Notes under the pieces: generated by a model
The model's database searches: none
What the model was told of the DNA's origin: nothing
The model's input: the letters and a program-made list of their open reading frames with translations, nothing else
Shown: one piece after another, positions 8,259 through 15,749 of the stretch
How positions within the stretch are numbered: the stretch's first letter is position 1
Layout: the number at the start of each line of letters is the position of its first letter
Assembly (NCBI GenBank): GCA_025935515.1
Contig: JAICVC010000003.1
Coordinates: 1-40,264 of the forward strand
Direction: 5' to 3'
Length of the DNA stretch: 40,264 nt
Source of the DNA: Sphingomonas sp.
GTDB lineage: Bacteria; Pseudomonadota; Alphaproteobacteria; Sphingomonadales; Sphingomonadaceae
Translations under genes and position numbers: made by a program

Positions 8259-8861
8259 ATGGCTGAGGTGTTTCTAGCAAACTTGTTTGCGTGGATTGTG
8301 GAGAATTGGCAGATTCTGCTCGCCATCGGCGTCGCAATCATCCTCGCGGCGACCTTCTGGATCCAGCAGGACCTGCTGGCCAAGCTCGACGAGCGCTGCA
8401 ATGCCGCCTGGTCGGACATCGATTCCCTGCTGGTCCAGCGCCACGACCTCATTCCCCCGCTGGTGGAAGCGGTCAAAGGCTTCATGAAGCATGAAGCCAG
8501 CGTCCTCGGCGATGTCATCCGCGCCCGGGCGATGGCGATGCGCGCCGTCGGCAATCAGAAGGTGGAGGCAGAAGCTCAGCTCGGGCAGTCGCTCGCGACC
8601 CTGTTCAGCGTCACCGAGGATTACCCCCAGATCGCGGCATCCTCGCATTTTCGCGAGCTCCAGCAGGAACTGGTCCGGATCGAGGACAAGCTCAACGCGG
8701 CGCGCAGCTTCTACAATCTGTCGGTCGAGGAAATGAACGGCACCCGCCGCACCTTCCCGTCGAACGTGGTCGGCTGGATCGCGCGCATCGAGAAGCGCGT
8801 CTTCTTCACCATCGCCGGCCCGCGCGAGCATTACGAGCAGCCGGCCGAGGTGAAATTCTAG
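8259..8861 (+). CDS. LemA-family membrane protein (second paralogue)
   Basis: A 200-residue protein with one N-terminal membrane helix (IVENWQILLAIGVAIILAATFWI) in place of the lipobox of its paralogue, followed by a LemA helical domain: CNAAWSDIDSLLVQRHDLIPPLVEAVKGFMKHE, then long helices and NAARSFYNLSVEEMNGTRRTFPSNVVG. So the topology is a cytoplasmic stub and a periplasmic four-helix bundle, or the reverse. An AAAGGGA box precedes the ATG. The gene ends 19 bases before an M48 protease gene on the same strand, and this LemA-M48 order is seen in other bacteria. The 180-base gap to the divergent lemA must hold both promoters. Confidence 0.9.
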   Translation: MAEVFLANLFAWIVENWQILLAIGVAIILAATFWIQQDLLAKLDERCNAAWSDIDSLLVQRHDLIPPLVEAVKGFMKHEASVLGDVIRARAMAMRAVGNQKVEAEAQLGQSLATLFSVTEDYPQIAASSHFRELQQELVRIEDKLNAARSFYNLSVEEMNGTRRTFPSNVVGWIARIEKRVFFTIAGPREHYEQPAEVKF

Positions 8862-8880
8862 GACGGCCGAGCGAACGACG

Positions 8881-10281
8881 ATGGCGGTTCGCGGTTTCGT
8901 CACCCAGGCCCGGCGGAACGACCGGCTGACGCTCCTCATGTTCGGAGGGTTCATGCTGGCCGTCGAGCTGCTCGGTGCGCTGGTGCTGACATTCTTCACG
9001 ATCATGTTCGACCCGGCGCACACGGTCTTCGTGCATCCGCTCGCTTATCTCGCCCGCTATTTCCTGCCGGTCAGCGCGGCCGGCGCCGCCGTCTTCGCTC
9101 ACTTTTACTTCGGTCATGCCGACCAGGTCCGCGACGCGCTGGGCAGCCGTCTCGTCGACCGGCAGCTCGAGCCGCGGCTGTGGCGGATTGTCGAGCTCCA
9201 GTGCGCCGCGCTCGGAATCCGCGATCCGCGGGTCGCGGTCATCGAGACCGAAGTGCCCAATGCTTTGTCCTGCGGCGCGACCGGAAAGAGCGCGCTGATC
9301 ATCGTAACCAGGGGGCTACTCGACAGCCTCGACGACGACGAGCTCGGCGCGGTGATCGCCCACGAATGCGCGCACCTTCGCAATCACGACACCCGCACGC
9401 TCGCCGCGGCGCACGCCTGGATGTGCAGCGCCCTGCGCTTCCAGACCCATAACGTCCTGCGCATCGAGGACTGGCGGCAGCTCTTCTATTTCCTGGTGTG
9501 GCCGGGGCTGCTCCTGCTGTCACTGCTTGGCGGCGGCCTGACCATGCTGGCGTTGCGTATCAGCCGCTGGGCGCACCGCGGCATCGCCCTCGCCCGCGAC
9601 CAGATCGCCGACGGCGAGGCGGTGCGTGCGACCAAGGACCCGGCAGCGCTGCTCGACGCGCTTCGCAAGATCCATGGCGGCGGAGCGGTCAAGGACAGCG
9701 AGAATTTCGACGCGATGCTGTTCGCGGGGTGCCGCAGCGAGGCCGCGGAGCACGCGCAGGAACGGCACCAGGCCATCGCCGCGCTCGCCGGATCGATGCT
9801 CGGCGCGCCGCGCTTGCGTCGCGACACCCGCGAAACCGGCCCGAGCCTCAAGCCGGCCGCCGGGGGCTTCGGCCGCAAATGGACCGCCGCGCCGGTTGTC
9901 GTGCCCGCCGCACCGGCAGCGCCATCGATCGCTCGGGGCGATCCAGCGCCCGAGCGGCTGACCTTCACGATGATGCTAACCGACTGGGACAAGTTCCGCC
10001 GTCTTTGCGCCGAGAGCCAGCGCTACGCCGAATGGCGCGAAGAAGACAATCGCAACATGTTCGGGCTTGCGCCGCGGATGCAGATCCCGGTCGCCGCGCT
10101 AGCGATGTTCCTGCTGGTCTTTCATTGGCCGACCAACGGCGACTTTACCAAGATGAAACGGGCGTTCAGCCCGCTTGCGCTGATGGAAGTCTTCGAGCCT
10201 GCCGCCGACGAGCTTGTCCACGGACCTTCGATCTGCAGCGGCAAGAGTTGCCACTATCTGCGCGAGGCGAAAGCACACTAG
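8881..10281 (+). CDS. M48-family membrane metalloprotease (HtpX-like) downstream of LemA
   Basis: A 466-residue protein with two N-terminal membrane helices (about residues 17-42 and 59-77), a protease core with the zinc motif HECAHLRNH at 161-169, and a second membrane pair (LFYFLVWPGLLLLSLLGGGLTMLAL) following the motif as in HtpX. After a Pro/Ala linker the C-terminal third, beginning near FTMMLTDWDKFRRLC, is unfamiliar and carries another hydrophobic segment (IPVAALAMFLLVFHWP). The third zinc ligand region reads RDQIADGEA where HtpX relatives have RExxAD, so Asp may replace Glu; activity should not be assumed. HtpX-type enzymes degrade misfolded membrane proteins. It forms a two-gene unit with the LemA gene ahead of it. 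Confidence 0.88.
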   Translation: MAVRGFVTQARRNDRLTLLMFGGFMLAVELLGALVLTFFTIMFDPAHTVFVHPLAYLARYFLPVSAAGAAVFAHFYFGHADQVRDALGSRLVDRQLEPRLWRIVELQCAALGIRDPRVAVIETEVPNALSCGATGKSALIIVTRGLLDSLDDDELGAVIAHECAHLRNHDTRTLAAAHAWMCSALRFQTHNVLRIEDWRQLFYFLVWPGLLLLSLLGGGLTMLALRISRWAHRGIALARDQIADGEAVRATKDPAALLDALRKIHGGGAVKDSENFDAMLFAGCRSEAAEHAQERHQAIAALAGSMLGAPRLRRDTRETGPSLKPAAGGFGRKWTAAPVVVPAAPAAPSIARGDPAPERLTFTMMLTDWDKFRRLCAESQRYAEWREEDNRNMFGLAPRMQIPVAALAMFLLVFHWPTNGDFTKMKRAFSPLALMEVFEPAADELVHGPSICSGKSCHYLREAKAH

Positions 10282-10351
10282 CGCGGCACCCTTCACATCG
10301 TTCGCAACAGCGTTACTGTCACCCACCCGACGGAAAGCTCAGGAGGGCGCG

Positions 10352-10774
10352 ATGCTGAAAGAATTTCGCGAGTTCATCGCCAAGGGCAATGTGCTCGATC
10401 TCGCCGTCGCGGTGATCATCGGCGCAGCCTTCGCCAAGATCGTCGCCAGCCTCACCGACGACATCATCATGCCGATCGTCGGCAGGATCTTTGGCGGGCT
10501 CGATTTCTCGAGTTATTTCATCCTGCTCGGCCCCGTCCCCGCCGGCTATCGCGGCTCGATGACCGATTATGCCGCGCTCAAGAAAGCCGGCGCGCCGGTG
10601 CTGGGCTGGGGCTCGTTCGTGACCGAGCTCGTCAGCTTCCTGATCCTCGCCTTCATCATCTTCCTGATGATCAAGGCGGCCAACAAGGCGATGCGCAAAG
10701 GGCCGGACGCGCCGGCCGCTCCGAGCGAGGTCGAGCTGCTGACCGATATCCGCGACGAGCTCCGGAAGCGCTAA
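10352..10774 (+). CDS. mscL: Large-conductance mechanosensitive channel
   Basis: MscL opens under membrane tension to release solutes during hypo-osmotic shock and acts as a homopentamer in the inner membrane. The 140-residue protein starts MLKEFREFIAKGNVLDLAVAVIIGAAFAKIVASLTDDIIMPIVG, which is the amphipathic N-terminal helix and pore-lining first membrane helix, and continues to the second helix (FVTELVSFLILAFIIFLMIKAANK) and the C-terminal helical bundle (EVELLTDIRDELRKR). AGGAGG is 5 bases upstream of the ATG, so the longer ORF-track start at 10214, inside the upstream protease gene, is rejected. It converges on the amidohydrolase, with 3 bases between stops. Confidence 0.97.
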   Translation: MLKEFREFIAKGNVLDLAVAVIIGAAFAKIVASLTDDIIMPIVGRIFGGLDFSSYFILLGPVPAGYRGSMTDYAALKKAGAPVLGWGSFVTELVSFLILAFIIFLMIKAANKAMRKGPDAPAAPSEVELLTDIRDELRKR

Positions 10775-10777
10775 CTA

Positions 10778-12817
10778 CTACTTCGGCATGCCGGTGAGGC
10801 CGCTCGCCTTGCGAAGCGCGTCTCCATCGAGCCGGTAGCCGTCGAGGAAGACGGTGCGGACGTGACGGAGATTGCCGAGCTTCTTCGAGACGTCGCCGTC
10901 GACCAGGATGATGTCCGCGGTCTTGCCCGGCTCGATCGAGCCCGTCCGGTCGGCCATTCCGACCATCCTGGCCGGGACGATTGTCGCGGTCTGGATGGCT
11001 TCGGGATTGGTGAGGCCCGCGATCTGATAAAGCTCGAGCTCGCGCACGAGCTCGAGGCCGTAACCGTCGGTGCCGGCGACGATCCGGACGCCGGCCTGGT
11101 GGAGCTTCCCGACGACGCCGACCATCTTGTCGAAGCTCTTCTTGAAATCGTCGCGCGTGAGGCCGCCGAACAGCGGATAACCACCGATCTTCCAGCCGCG
11201 CGCGACGGAGGGTGGAGCGATATCGGCGAACGGCGCATATTCGGGTGAGATCGTCGTGCCATCGGACGTCATCAGCGGCTCCCAGACGCTGAGCGTCGGA
11301 TCGATGATCGTGCCGCGCCTGGCCAGCTCGGCGTAAAATGCCTTCATCGCCGGGGAGTCGAGGTCGACGTCCTTGCCGTATTTGGCCGGCCCTTCGAGCC
11401 GAGCCGCGGTGTTGGCCTTGTCGACAACCTCCTGCGGCATTGCCTGCATCATGATGAAGTTGATGTGCGTAACTTCGTCATAGCCGGCGCGGACCGCGTC
11501 GAGGGGCCGCATTCCGGCAGGAACGTGCCCGTGGACGTGAAGCCCGAGCCGGTGCGCCTCCGCCGCGCCCGGCGCAATCCAGGCGGGATTCATCGAGGTA
11601 TAGAATTTGACCCCCCACAGGCCGGCAGCCTTGACCTTGTCGACCGCGGCGATCGTCTCGGCCGCCGAATTGACGGTCAGAGCGCCTTGCGCGGCAAGCG
11701 GGTCCTTGCGGTCGATGATCACGGAGATTTTGCCGTCGGGCGCGAGGAGGTCCCCGGCCGCGCGCCGCTTGATGATGTCGAGCGCCTCGTCGATCAGGGT
11801 CCCGGGGCTGCGGTAATTGGTCATGCCCGTCGCGAGGTTCTGAAGGAGGTTCCAGTCGCCTCCCACGTGCTGGTGCGAGTCCCACAGGCCCGGCAGAAGC
11901 GTCTTCGCCCGGCCGTCGATGACCGTTGCGCCGGCGGGTGCCTTGATCGAGCCACCGGCGCCGACCGCCGCGACCTTGCCGTCAACGATCAGCACCGCGC
12001 GGTCGGGAAGGTACCGGCCCGCGACCGAGTCGAACATGAGCACATGGTCGACCAGCGTCGGCGTCCGGTTGGCCGGGCTAAGGAACTGGTGGGCGATGTC
12101 CCGCACCATCGCCGCGGTCGCCTTGTCCTGGATATCCTTGAGCTTCGGCCCGGCTTTTTCATAGCCTTCGGGAAGCAGCGAGATGACTCCGGCATTGCCG
12201 AAGAAACGATTGTCGCTGTCGAGCCAGAATGGGCTCGGCGAGAAGCCGTAGCCTTTGACATAGGCCAGCTTGACCGTCTTCGGCCCTTGCGGGCCGTCGA
12301 TCTGCACCGACTGGCCGATGGTCATGGTCGCGTGGCCGTTGGGAAGCAGGTCGATGCCCTTGTCGCCGGCCCTGACCAGGGCTTCGATGTCCTTTTCGCC
12401 GGTCAGCCAGGGCCCGCCATAGGTATTGTAACGCTTGCCGGCGAACGGCGCCGAGCCTGAATCGACCACGGTCTTCCAGTGCGCCACGCCATTGCCGTCG
12501 ACGTTGAAGTCCTCGGTCGCGTCCCCCTGGTCGGTGTAGCCGCGGATCGCGATCGCGATGGGCCGGCCATCAGGCCCGAGCGTCATCAGCGAGTCATCCT
12601 CGGTGATCCAGCCGCGCAGCGACATCGACATGCGATACGCGACCTTCCCGTCGGGCCGGGTCCACGACCAGATGTCGCCGTGCTTCCCGGCGGTCGAACT
12701 GATCGTGTAGTGCCGCGCACCGGCGGGCGGCGTCATCAGCTGTTCCTTCGGTGTCGGAGCGGCCGCCGCAATCGAGGCAGTCGCGGCGAGCAAGGCGGCA
12801 AGAGATGGTCGGCGCAT
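10778..12817 (-). CDS. Exported amidohydrolase with extra N-terminal domain
   Basis: A 679-residue protein with a signal peptide (MRRPSLAALLAATASIAAAA). Residues 30-255 form a beta-rich N-terminal region that I cannot assign. The C-terminal amidohydrolase barrel begins near residue 258 with a metal-dependent-hydrolase beta sandwich (AVLIVDGKVAAVGAGGSI), then DSHQHVGG (HxH metal motif, 315-317), VKFYTSM (probable Lys region), HVHGH, EVTHI, AGTDGYG (metal Asp) and PGKTADIILVDGD. The metal site therefore looks complete, as in imidazolonepropionase- and prolidase-like amidohydrolases. GGGGGA lies about 8 bases before the ATG. Substrate unknown; cleavage of a peptide or cyclic amide in the periplasm is an inference. 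Confidence 0.85.
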   Translation of the reverse strand: MRRPSLAALLAATASIAAAAPTPKEQLMTPPAGARHYTISSTAGKHGDIWSWTRPDGKVAYRMSMSLRGWITEDDSLMTLGPDGRPIAIAIRGYTDQGDATEDFNVDGNGVAHWKTVVDSGSAPFAGKRYNTYGGPWLTGEKDIEALVRAGDKGIDLLPNGHATMTIGQSVQIDGPQGPKTVKLAYVKGYGFSPSPFWLDSDNRFFGNAGVISLLPEGYEKAGPKLKDIQDKATAAMVRDIAHQFLSPANRTPTLVDHVLMFDSVAGRYLPDRAVLIVDGKVAAVGAGGSIKAPAGATVIDGRAKTLLPGLWDSHQHVGGDWNLLQNLATGMTNYRSPGTLIDEALDIIKRRAAGDLLAPDGKISVIIDRKDPLAAQGALTVNSAAETIAAVDKVKAAGLWGVKFYTSMNPAWIAPGAAEAHRLGLHVHGHVPAGMRPLDAVRAGYDEVTHINFIMMQAMPQEVVDKANTAARLEGPAKYGKDVDLDSPAMKAFYAELARRGTIIDPTLSVWEPLMTSDGTTISPEYAPFADIAPPSVARGWKIGGYPLFGGLTRDDFKKSFDKMVGVVGKLHQAGVRIVAGTDGYGLELVRELELYQIAGLTNPEAIQTATIVPARMVGMADRTGSIEPGKTADIILVDGDVSKKLGNLRHVRTVFLDGYRLDGDALRKASGLTGMPK

Positions 12818-12903
12818 GGATCAATCCCCCGGAGATGGCGTGACGGCAGACTGACAAGCCCGGCCCGTTCGCGCAACTCGCGCTTCGAGGAACCGCTTCG
12901 ATG

Positions 12904-13800
12904 CTAGAGGCGGATGAGCGTCTCGGGGATCTTCTTCGAGGACGCGTCGATATCCCAATGAAGCGCGCGACCGCGCGGTCCCGCCGACGGCCCGTCTTCG
13001 CTGTTGTTGGTCAGTATCTCGCCATCGGTCGTCACCGTGAAACGGCCATTCGCGCGCGAGATAGGCGAACCCTTCGTCGATCCCGCTAATCCGGCAGCCC
13101 TGGTCCCGAGCGGCCCTGTACCGCCGACGAACTCCGGCGCCGTCACGAGAACCGATCCATCGGCGCGCCGCCTGATCGCGATGAACGGAATCAGGAAATC
13201 ATTGTCCGGAAGCGCCGGGAATACGAAGTCCTGCTTCGCGCTTCCGACGAAGTGATAGTCGACGTCGAACACGCCGTTGCCGCGGTAGGTGACCGATCGC
13301 CATCCGGCATATTTCATCAACTTCGCCGCAAACTCGCGGCTCGAGGCGTCGTCGATACCCGGCATGCCGAACATCTTGGCCATGTTCTCCGCATCGGCGC
13401 GCTTCTTTTCGGCCGTAGTCGCCTGGTTCTTCTCAAACGCCTGCCTCTGCTGGGCGATTTCCGCCGGAGTACAAGTGCGCTGCTTCGGCGGAACATAGGC
13501 GGGCGCTGGCGTTCCCAATCCTGGCGGCGCCGGCGGCGGAGGAGCAATCACGACCGGAAGCGTTCCCGGGCTCTGAAGGGAGCTCTTTCCGACGTAGCAA
13601 TAGGCTTGGCTGTCGGTCCACGGCTTCGGCGAAAATTCGTCCTGCGGGATCTGCAGAACAATCTCGCCGCGATAATCGAGGACGAAGCTTCCGTCCCGGT
13701 GCAAGACCAAGTCCGATTTGAATTTGCCCGGCCCCCACAGGCAGCCGGTGAGCAGCAGCGGCGCAGCGATTGCGAACAGCAACTTGGACAAACGGCGCAT
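12904..13800 (-). CDS. Lipoprotein of unknown function
   Basis: The N-terminus MRRLSKLLFAIAAPLLLTGC is a lipoprotein signal peptide with lipobox LTGC, so Cys20 is the predicted lipidation site. I do not recognise the 279-residue mature domain. It contains SDLVLHRDGSFVLDYRGEIVLQIP near the start, a Pro-rich stretch (APPPPAPPGLG), a charged helical section (FEKNQATTAEKKRADAENMAKMFG) and a C-terminal portion with YHFVGSAKQDFVFPALP and RFTVTTDGEILTNNSEDGP. AAGGAGG stands about 9 bases before the ATG. The gene lies between the amidohydrolase and the tmRNA gene, all on the minus strand, with 86 bases to the former. No partner suggests its job. Confidence 0.8.
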   Translation of the reverse strand: MRRLSKLLFAIAAPLLLTGCLWGPGKFKSDLVLHRDGSFVLDYRGEIVLQIPQDEFSPKPWTDSQAYCYVGKSSLQSPGTLPVVIAPPPPAPPGLGTPAPAYVPPKQRTCTPAEIAQQRQAFEKNQATTAEKKRADAENMAKMFGMPGIDDASSREFAAKLMKYAGWRSVTYRGNGVFDVDYHFVGSAKQDFVFPALPDNDFLIPFIAIRRRADGSVLVTAPEFVGGTGPLGTRAAGLAGSTKGSPISRANGRFTVTTDGEILTNNSEDGPSAGPRGRALHWDIDASSKKIPETLIRL

Positions 13801-13860
13801 ATGAAAAGGCCTCCTTTGTGGGAGGCTTATCGAACAACAGTACGGACGAGAAGTTAAGGT

Positions 13861-14207
13861 GGGGGACTTCTGTTGCCCGGCGTCCCCCGTGCCGCTGGAA
13901 TCCCCTTCTGTTGCCCGGTGGGGTCCGACCGCGCTTTAGCTTTGTAACTTCAGTCCGCTAGGACGTCAGTTACGCGGCAAGAGCGAGCGCCTCGTTATCG
14001 TTGGCACTTGTGGTTATGAGCCGTCACGGTGGCATCCATACCGATCGGCAATCGGGCCTTTATTGCACTCGTCGATCCTATTTCGCCCCCATCAACAGCC
14101 CTCGCGAAAGCGGGGGTTGATGGTGGAGGCGCCGGGGTACTGCCCCCCGGGTCCGAAGTGCCTATTCCACCTGACAGTCTACCGACATAGCCGGTTGCCC
14201 GGCTCCC
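13861..14207 (-). ncRNA. ssrA: Circularly permuted two-piece tmRNA
   Basis: Not in the ORF track. On the minus strand the acceptor piece comes first and ends with a T-arm-like GGGGGGCAGTACCCC and CGCCTCCACCA. A short intervening segment follows (TCAACCCCCGCTTTCGCGAGGGCTGTTGAT). Then the coding piece opens with GGGGGCGAAATAGGATCGACG near 14090, equivalent to the 5' end of standard tmRNAs. The tag frame GCC AAC GAT AAC GAG GCG CTC GCT CTT GCC GCG TAA (about 14012-13972) encodes ANDNEALALAA. This is the permuted alphaproteobacterial gene form, in which two RNA pieces are made by processing; the product rescues stalled ribosomes and tags the nascent chain for ClpXP. Both outer ends are estimates: the 5' end from the promoter, the 3' end from the last stem-loop. 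It occupies the only stretch of over 300 bases without a protein gene. Confidence 0.93.
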
Positions 14208-14209
14208 TT

Positions 14210-14238
14210 TAGATAGGGATTTTGGAGGTGAATCTCAA
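14210..14238 (-). promoter_or_regulatory. Sigma-70-type promoter of the tmRNA gene
   Basis: On the minus strand TTGAGA (14238-14233) and TATCTA (14215-14210) are separated by exactly 17 bases, and the inferred transcription start near 14204 is just ahead of GGAGCCGGGCAACCGGCT, the first stem of the acceptor piece. Spacing and sequence fit a housekeeping promoter, as expected for an abundant stable RNA. Confidence 0.7.
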
Positions 14239-14293
14239 GCTCGCCGCTGTTATTGGGACCAATTCTCAACTGCTTTTGGGGAACGAAAAAGCA

Positions 14294-14566
14294 ATGAAAA
14301 GACTGGTATTTGCGTGTCTTGGAACAGCCGCGTTGGCGCTTGCGGCGTGCAACAACAGCAATCAGGACGCGGTCCAGAATGCCGAGATCAACCAGCCCGG
14401 CGCCGACCAGCTGAATGAGCTCGCCAACCAGGCGGCGATGGACGCGGCCAACGCGCAGGCGGCTGCCCAGGCCAATCTGCAGAACCAGATGCAGCAGGAA
14501 AACGCCGCGATCGACAACACTGTCAATCCAACCGACGCGGACGAGCAAAACGTCAGCGGCATGTAA
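14294..14566 (+). CDS. Small lipoprotein, Asn/Gln/Ala-rich
   Basis: The real start is the ATG at 14294, giving MKRLVFACLGTAALALAACNN: a lipoprotein signal peptide with lipobox LAAC. The ORF-track start at 14222 adds 24 residues with no signal-peptide logic. The 90-residue precursor has a mature part dominated by Asn, Gln, Ala and Asp (NEINQPG-like, DQLNELANQAAMDAANAQAAAQANLQNQMQQ), predicted to be one long helix, and ends in an acidic tail (NPTDADEQNVSGM). Such small helical lipoproteins resemble Lpp in length only; I cannot assign a family. It is divergent from the tmRNA promoter and about 16 bases ahead of the NUDIX gene, so the two may share a transcript. Confidence 0.78.
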   Translation: MKRLVFACLGTAALALAACNNSNQDAVQNAEINQPGADQLNELANQAAMDAANAQAAAQANLQNQMQQENAAIDNTVNPTDADEQNVSGM

Positions 14567-14581
14567 GCGGCGCGCCGGCCG

Positions 14582-15322
14582 GTGAGCGACGACGCGATCC
14601 CGGCCGCCACGCTGATCGTGGTCCGCGAGCGGCCGGGCGGCGCGCCGGAGCTGCTGATGGTCGAACGCGCGGGCGGGATGGCGTTCGCCGCGGGGGCCTT
14701 GGTCTTTCCCGGCGGCCGGATCGACGAGGCCGACCGCCGGCTCGCCGAGGATCTCGGGATCGAGGCCGCAGCAATCGCTGCAATCCGTGAGACGATGGAA
14801 GAAACGGCGGTGCCGGTGGCGCTGTCGCCGATCCCCGATGCGATGATCTCGCAAGAGATTCAGGATGCGCTGGTCGCCGACGTTCCCCTCATCGACGTGT
14901 TGCGGGACCACCGTCTCGAGCTCGACGCCGCCGCGCTGATCCCCTTTGCGCGCTGGGTACCTAAATTCCACGCCGTCCGCCGGTTCGACACGTTGTTCTT
15001 CGTCGCGCGCTGCCCCGCCGGGGAGTGGGCGCCGCGAGTGATCGAGGGCGAATGCGCGGGCGCTGCCTGGTCGAGCGCAGCGGAGGTTCTGGACCGCGAC
15101 GCGCGCGGCGAGGCGTGGTTAATCTTCCCCACGCGCCGTAACCTCGAGCGTCTCGCCCAGCATTCCTCGTTCGATGAAATTCAGGCCGATGCGCGGGCTC
15201 ATCCGATCGAGCCGGTGACGCCGTGGGTCGAGGAGCGCGAGGGCGAGCGATTCATTACGATCCCGGATCATCTCGGCTATCCGGTCACGCAGGAGCGGCT
15301 GGACGGCTTGTGGCGCGGCTGA
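14582..15322 (+). CDS. NUDIX hydrolase (NUDT19/CoA diphosphatase-like)
   Basis: A 246-residue NUDIX protein starting at GTG 14582, 15 bases after the lipoprotein stop. The Nudix region is VFPGGRIDEADRR followed, after an insert of about 14 residues, by AAIRETMEETAV, which fits REUXEEXGU with Ala in place of the final Gly. A long insert between the glycine-rich lead and the catalytic helix is characteristic of the NUDT7/NUDT19-like proteins. The C-terminal half has RWVPKFHAVRRFDTLFFVARCP and ends with HPIEPVTPWVEEREGERFITIPDHLGYP. Substrate is not certain; acyl-CoA or nucleotide-linked diphosphates are plausible. The start codon has no clear ribosome-binding site, so coupling to the upstream gene is possible. 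Confidence 0.85.
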   Translation: MSDDAIPAATLIVVRERPGGAPELLMVERAGGMAFAAGALVFPGGRIDEADRRLAEDLGIEAAAIAAIRETMEETAVPVALSPIPDAMISQEIQDALVADVPLIDVLRDHRLELDAAALIPFARWVPKFHAVRRFDTLFFVARCPAGEWAPRVIEGECAGAAWSSAAEVLDRDARGEAWLIFPTRRNLERLAQHSSFDEIQADARAHPIEPVTPWVEEREGERFITIPDHLGYPVTQERLDGLWRG

Positions 15323-15352
15323 GCGCCTGCCGAGTCGCCAACATTTGTCTAC

Positions 15353-15382
15353 AAAAAAGGGGACCCGCGGAGCGGATCCCCC
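15353..15382 (-). terminator. Rho-independent terminator of the SWIB-domain gene
   Basis: On the minus strand GGGGGATCCGC and GCGGGTCCCC form a hairpin with a short loop and are followed by TTTTTTGTAG. It lies 25 bases beyond the stop of the gene at 15407. Confidence 0.88.
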
Positions 15383-15406
15383 TTGTCGTCCGGAACCTTC
15401 CCGAAC

Positions 15407-15673
15407 TTACTTCAGGTGGTTCGACAGATGCTTGTTCATTTCGAACATGCTGACCCGATCCTTGCCCCCAAAGACCTTCTTCAGCTTGTCGTCGGCAAGA
15501 ATTTCCCTTTTGTTTTGAGGGTTTTGCAGGTTGTTCTTGCGGATGTGGTCCCAAATCTTCGAAACGACCTGGCTGCGCGGAAGCGGTGCGCTTCCGGTAA
15601 TCGCCGCGAGATCCGCCGAAGGTTGAACCGGGCGGGCCAGTCCGCCCCCTGCCTTACGTGCGCCTTGTGCCAT
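15407..15673 (-). CDS. SWIB/MDM2-domain protein
   Basis: The real start is the ATG at 15673, with AGGAGGG 6 bases upstream; the long ORF-track extension to 15901 overlaps the next gene and is spurious. The 88-residue protein has a basic, Gly-rich N-terminus (AQGARKAGGGLARPVQPS) and then a full SWIB domain with LPRSQVVSKIWDHIRKNNLQ, NKREILADDKLKKVFGG and VSMFEMNKHLSNHL. SWIB domains in eukaryotes belong to chromatin-remodelling complexes; in bacteria they are found in chlamydiae and many alphaproteobacteria as free-standing small proteins, where they may bind DNA or topoisomerase. A strong terminator follows, so the gene is monocistronic. Confidence 0.93.
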   Translation of the reverse strand: MAQGARKAGGGLARPVQPSADLAAITGSAPLPRSQVVSKIWDHIRKNNLQNPQNKREILADDKLKKVFGGKDRVSMFEMNKHLSNHLK

Positions 15674-15749
15674 CGTGGCCCTCCTGTTGTTCCTGTCTGT
15701 GGATAGAGCGCAAAGCGGGCTGCTTTGCAATGCTATTGCAGAGGGAAAT

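Noticed and set aside
14162-14971. 269-residue minus-strand ORF
   Set aside because: Crosses the tmRNA promoter and lies antisense to the lipoprotein and NUDIX genes, both better supported.
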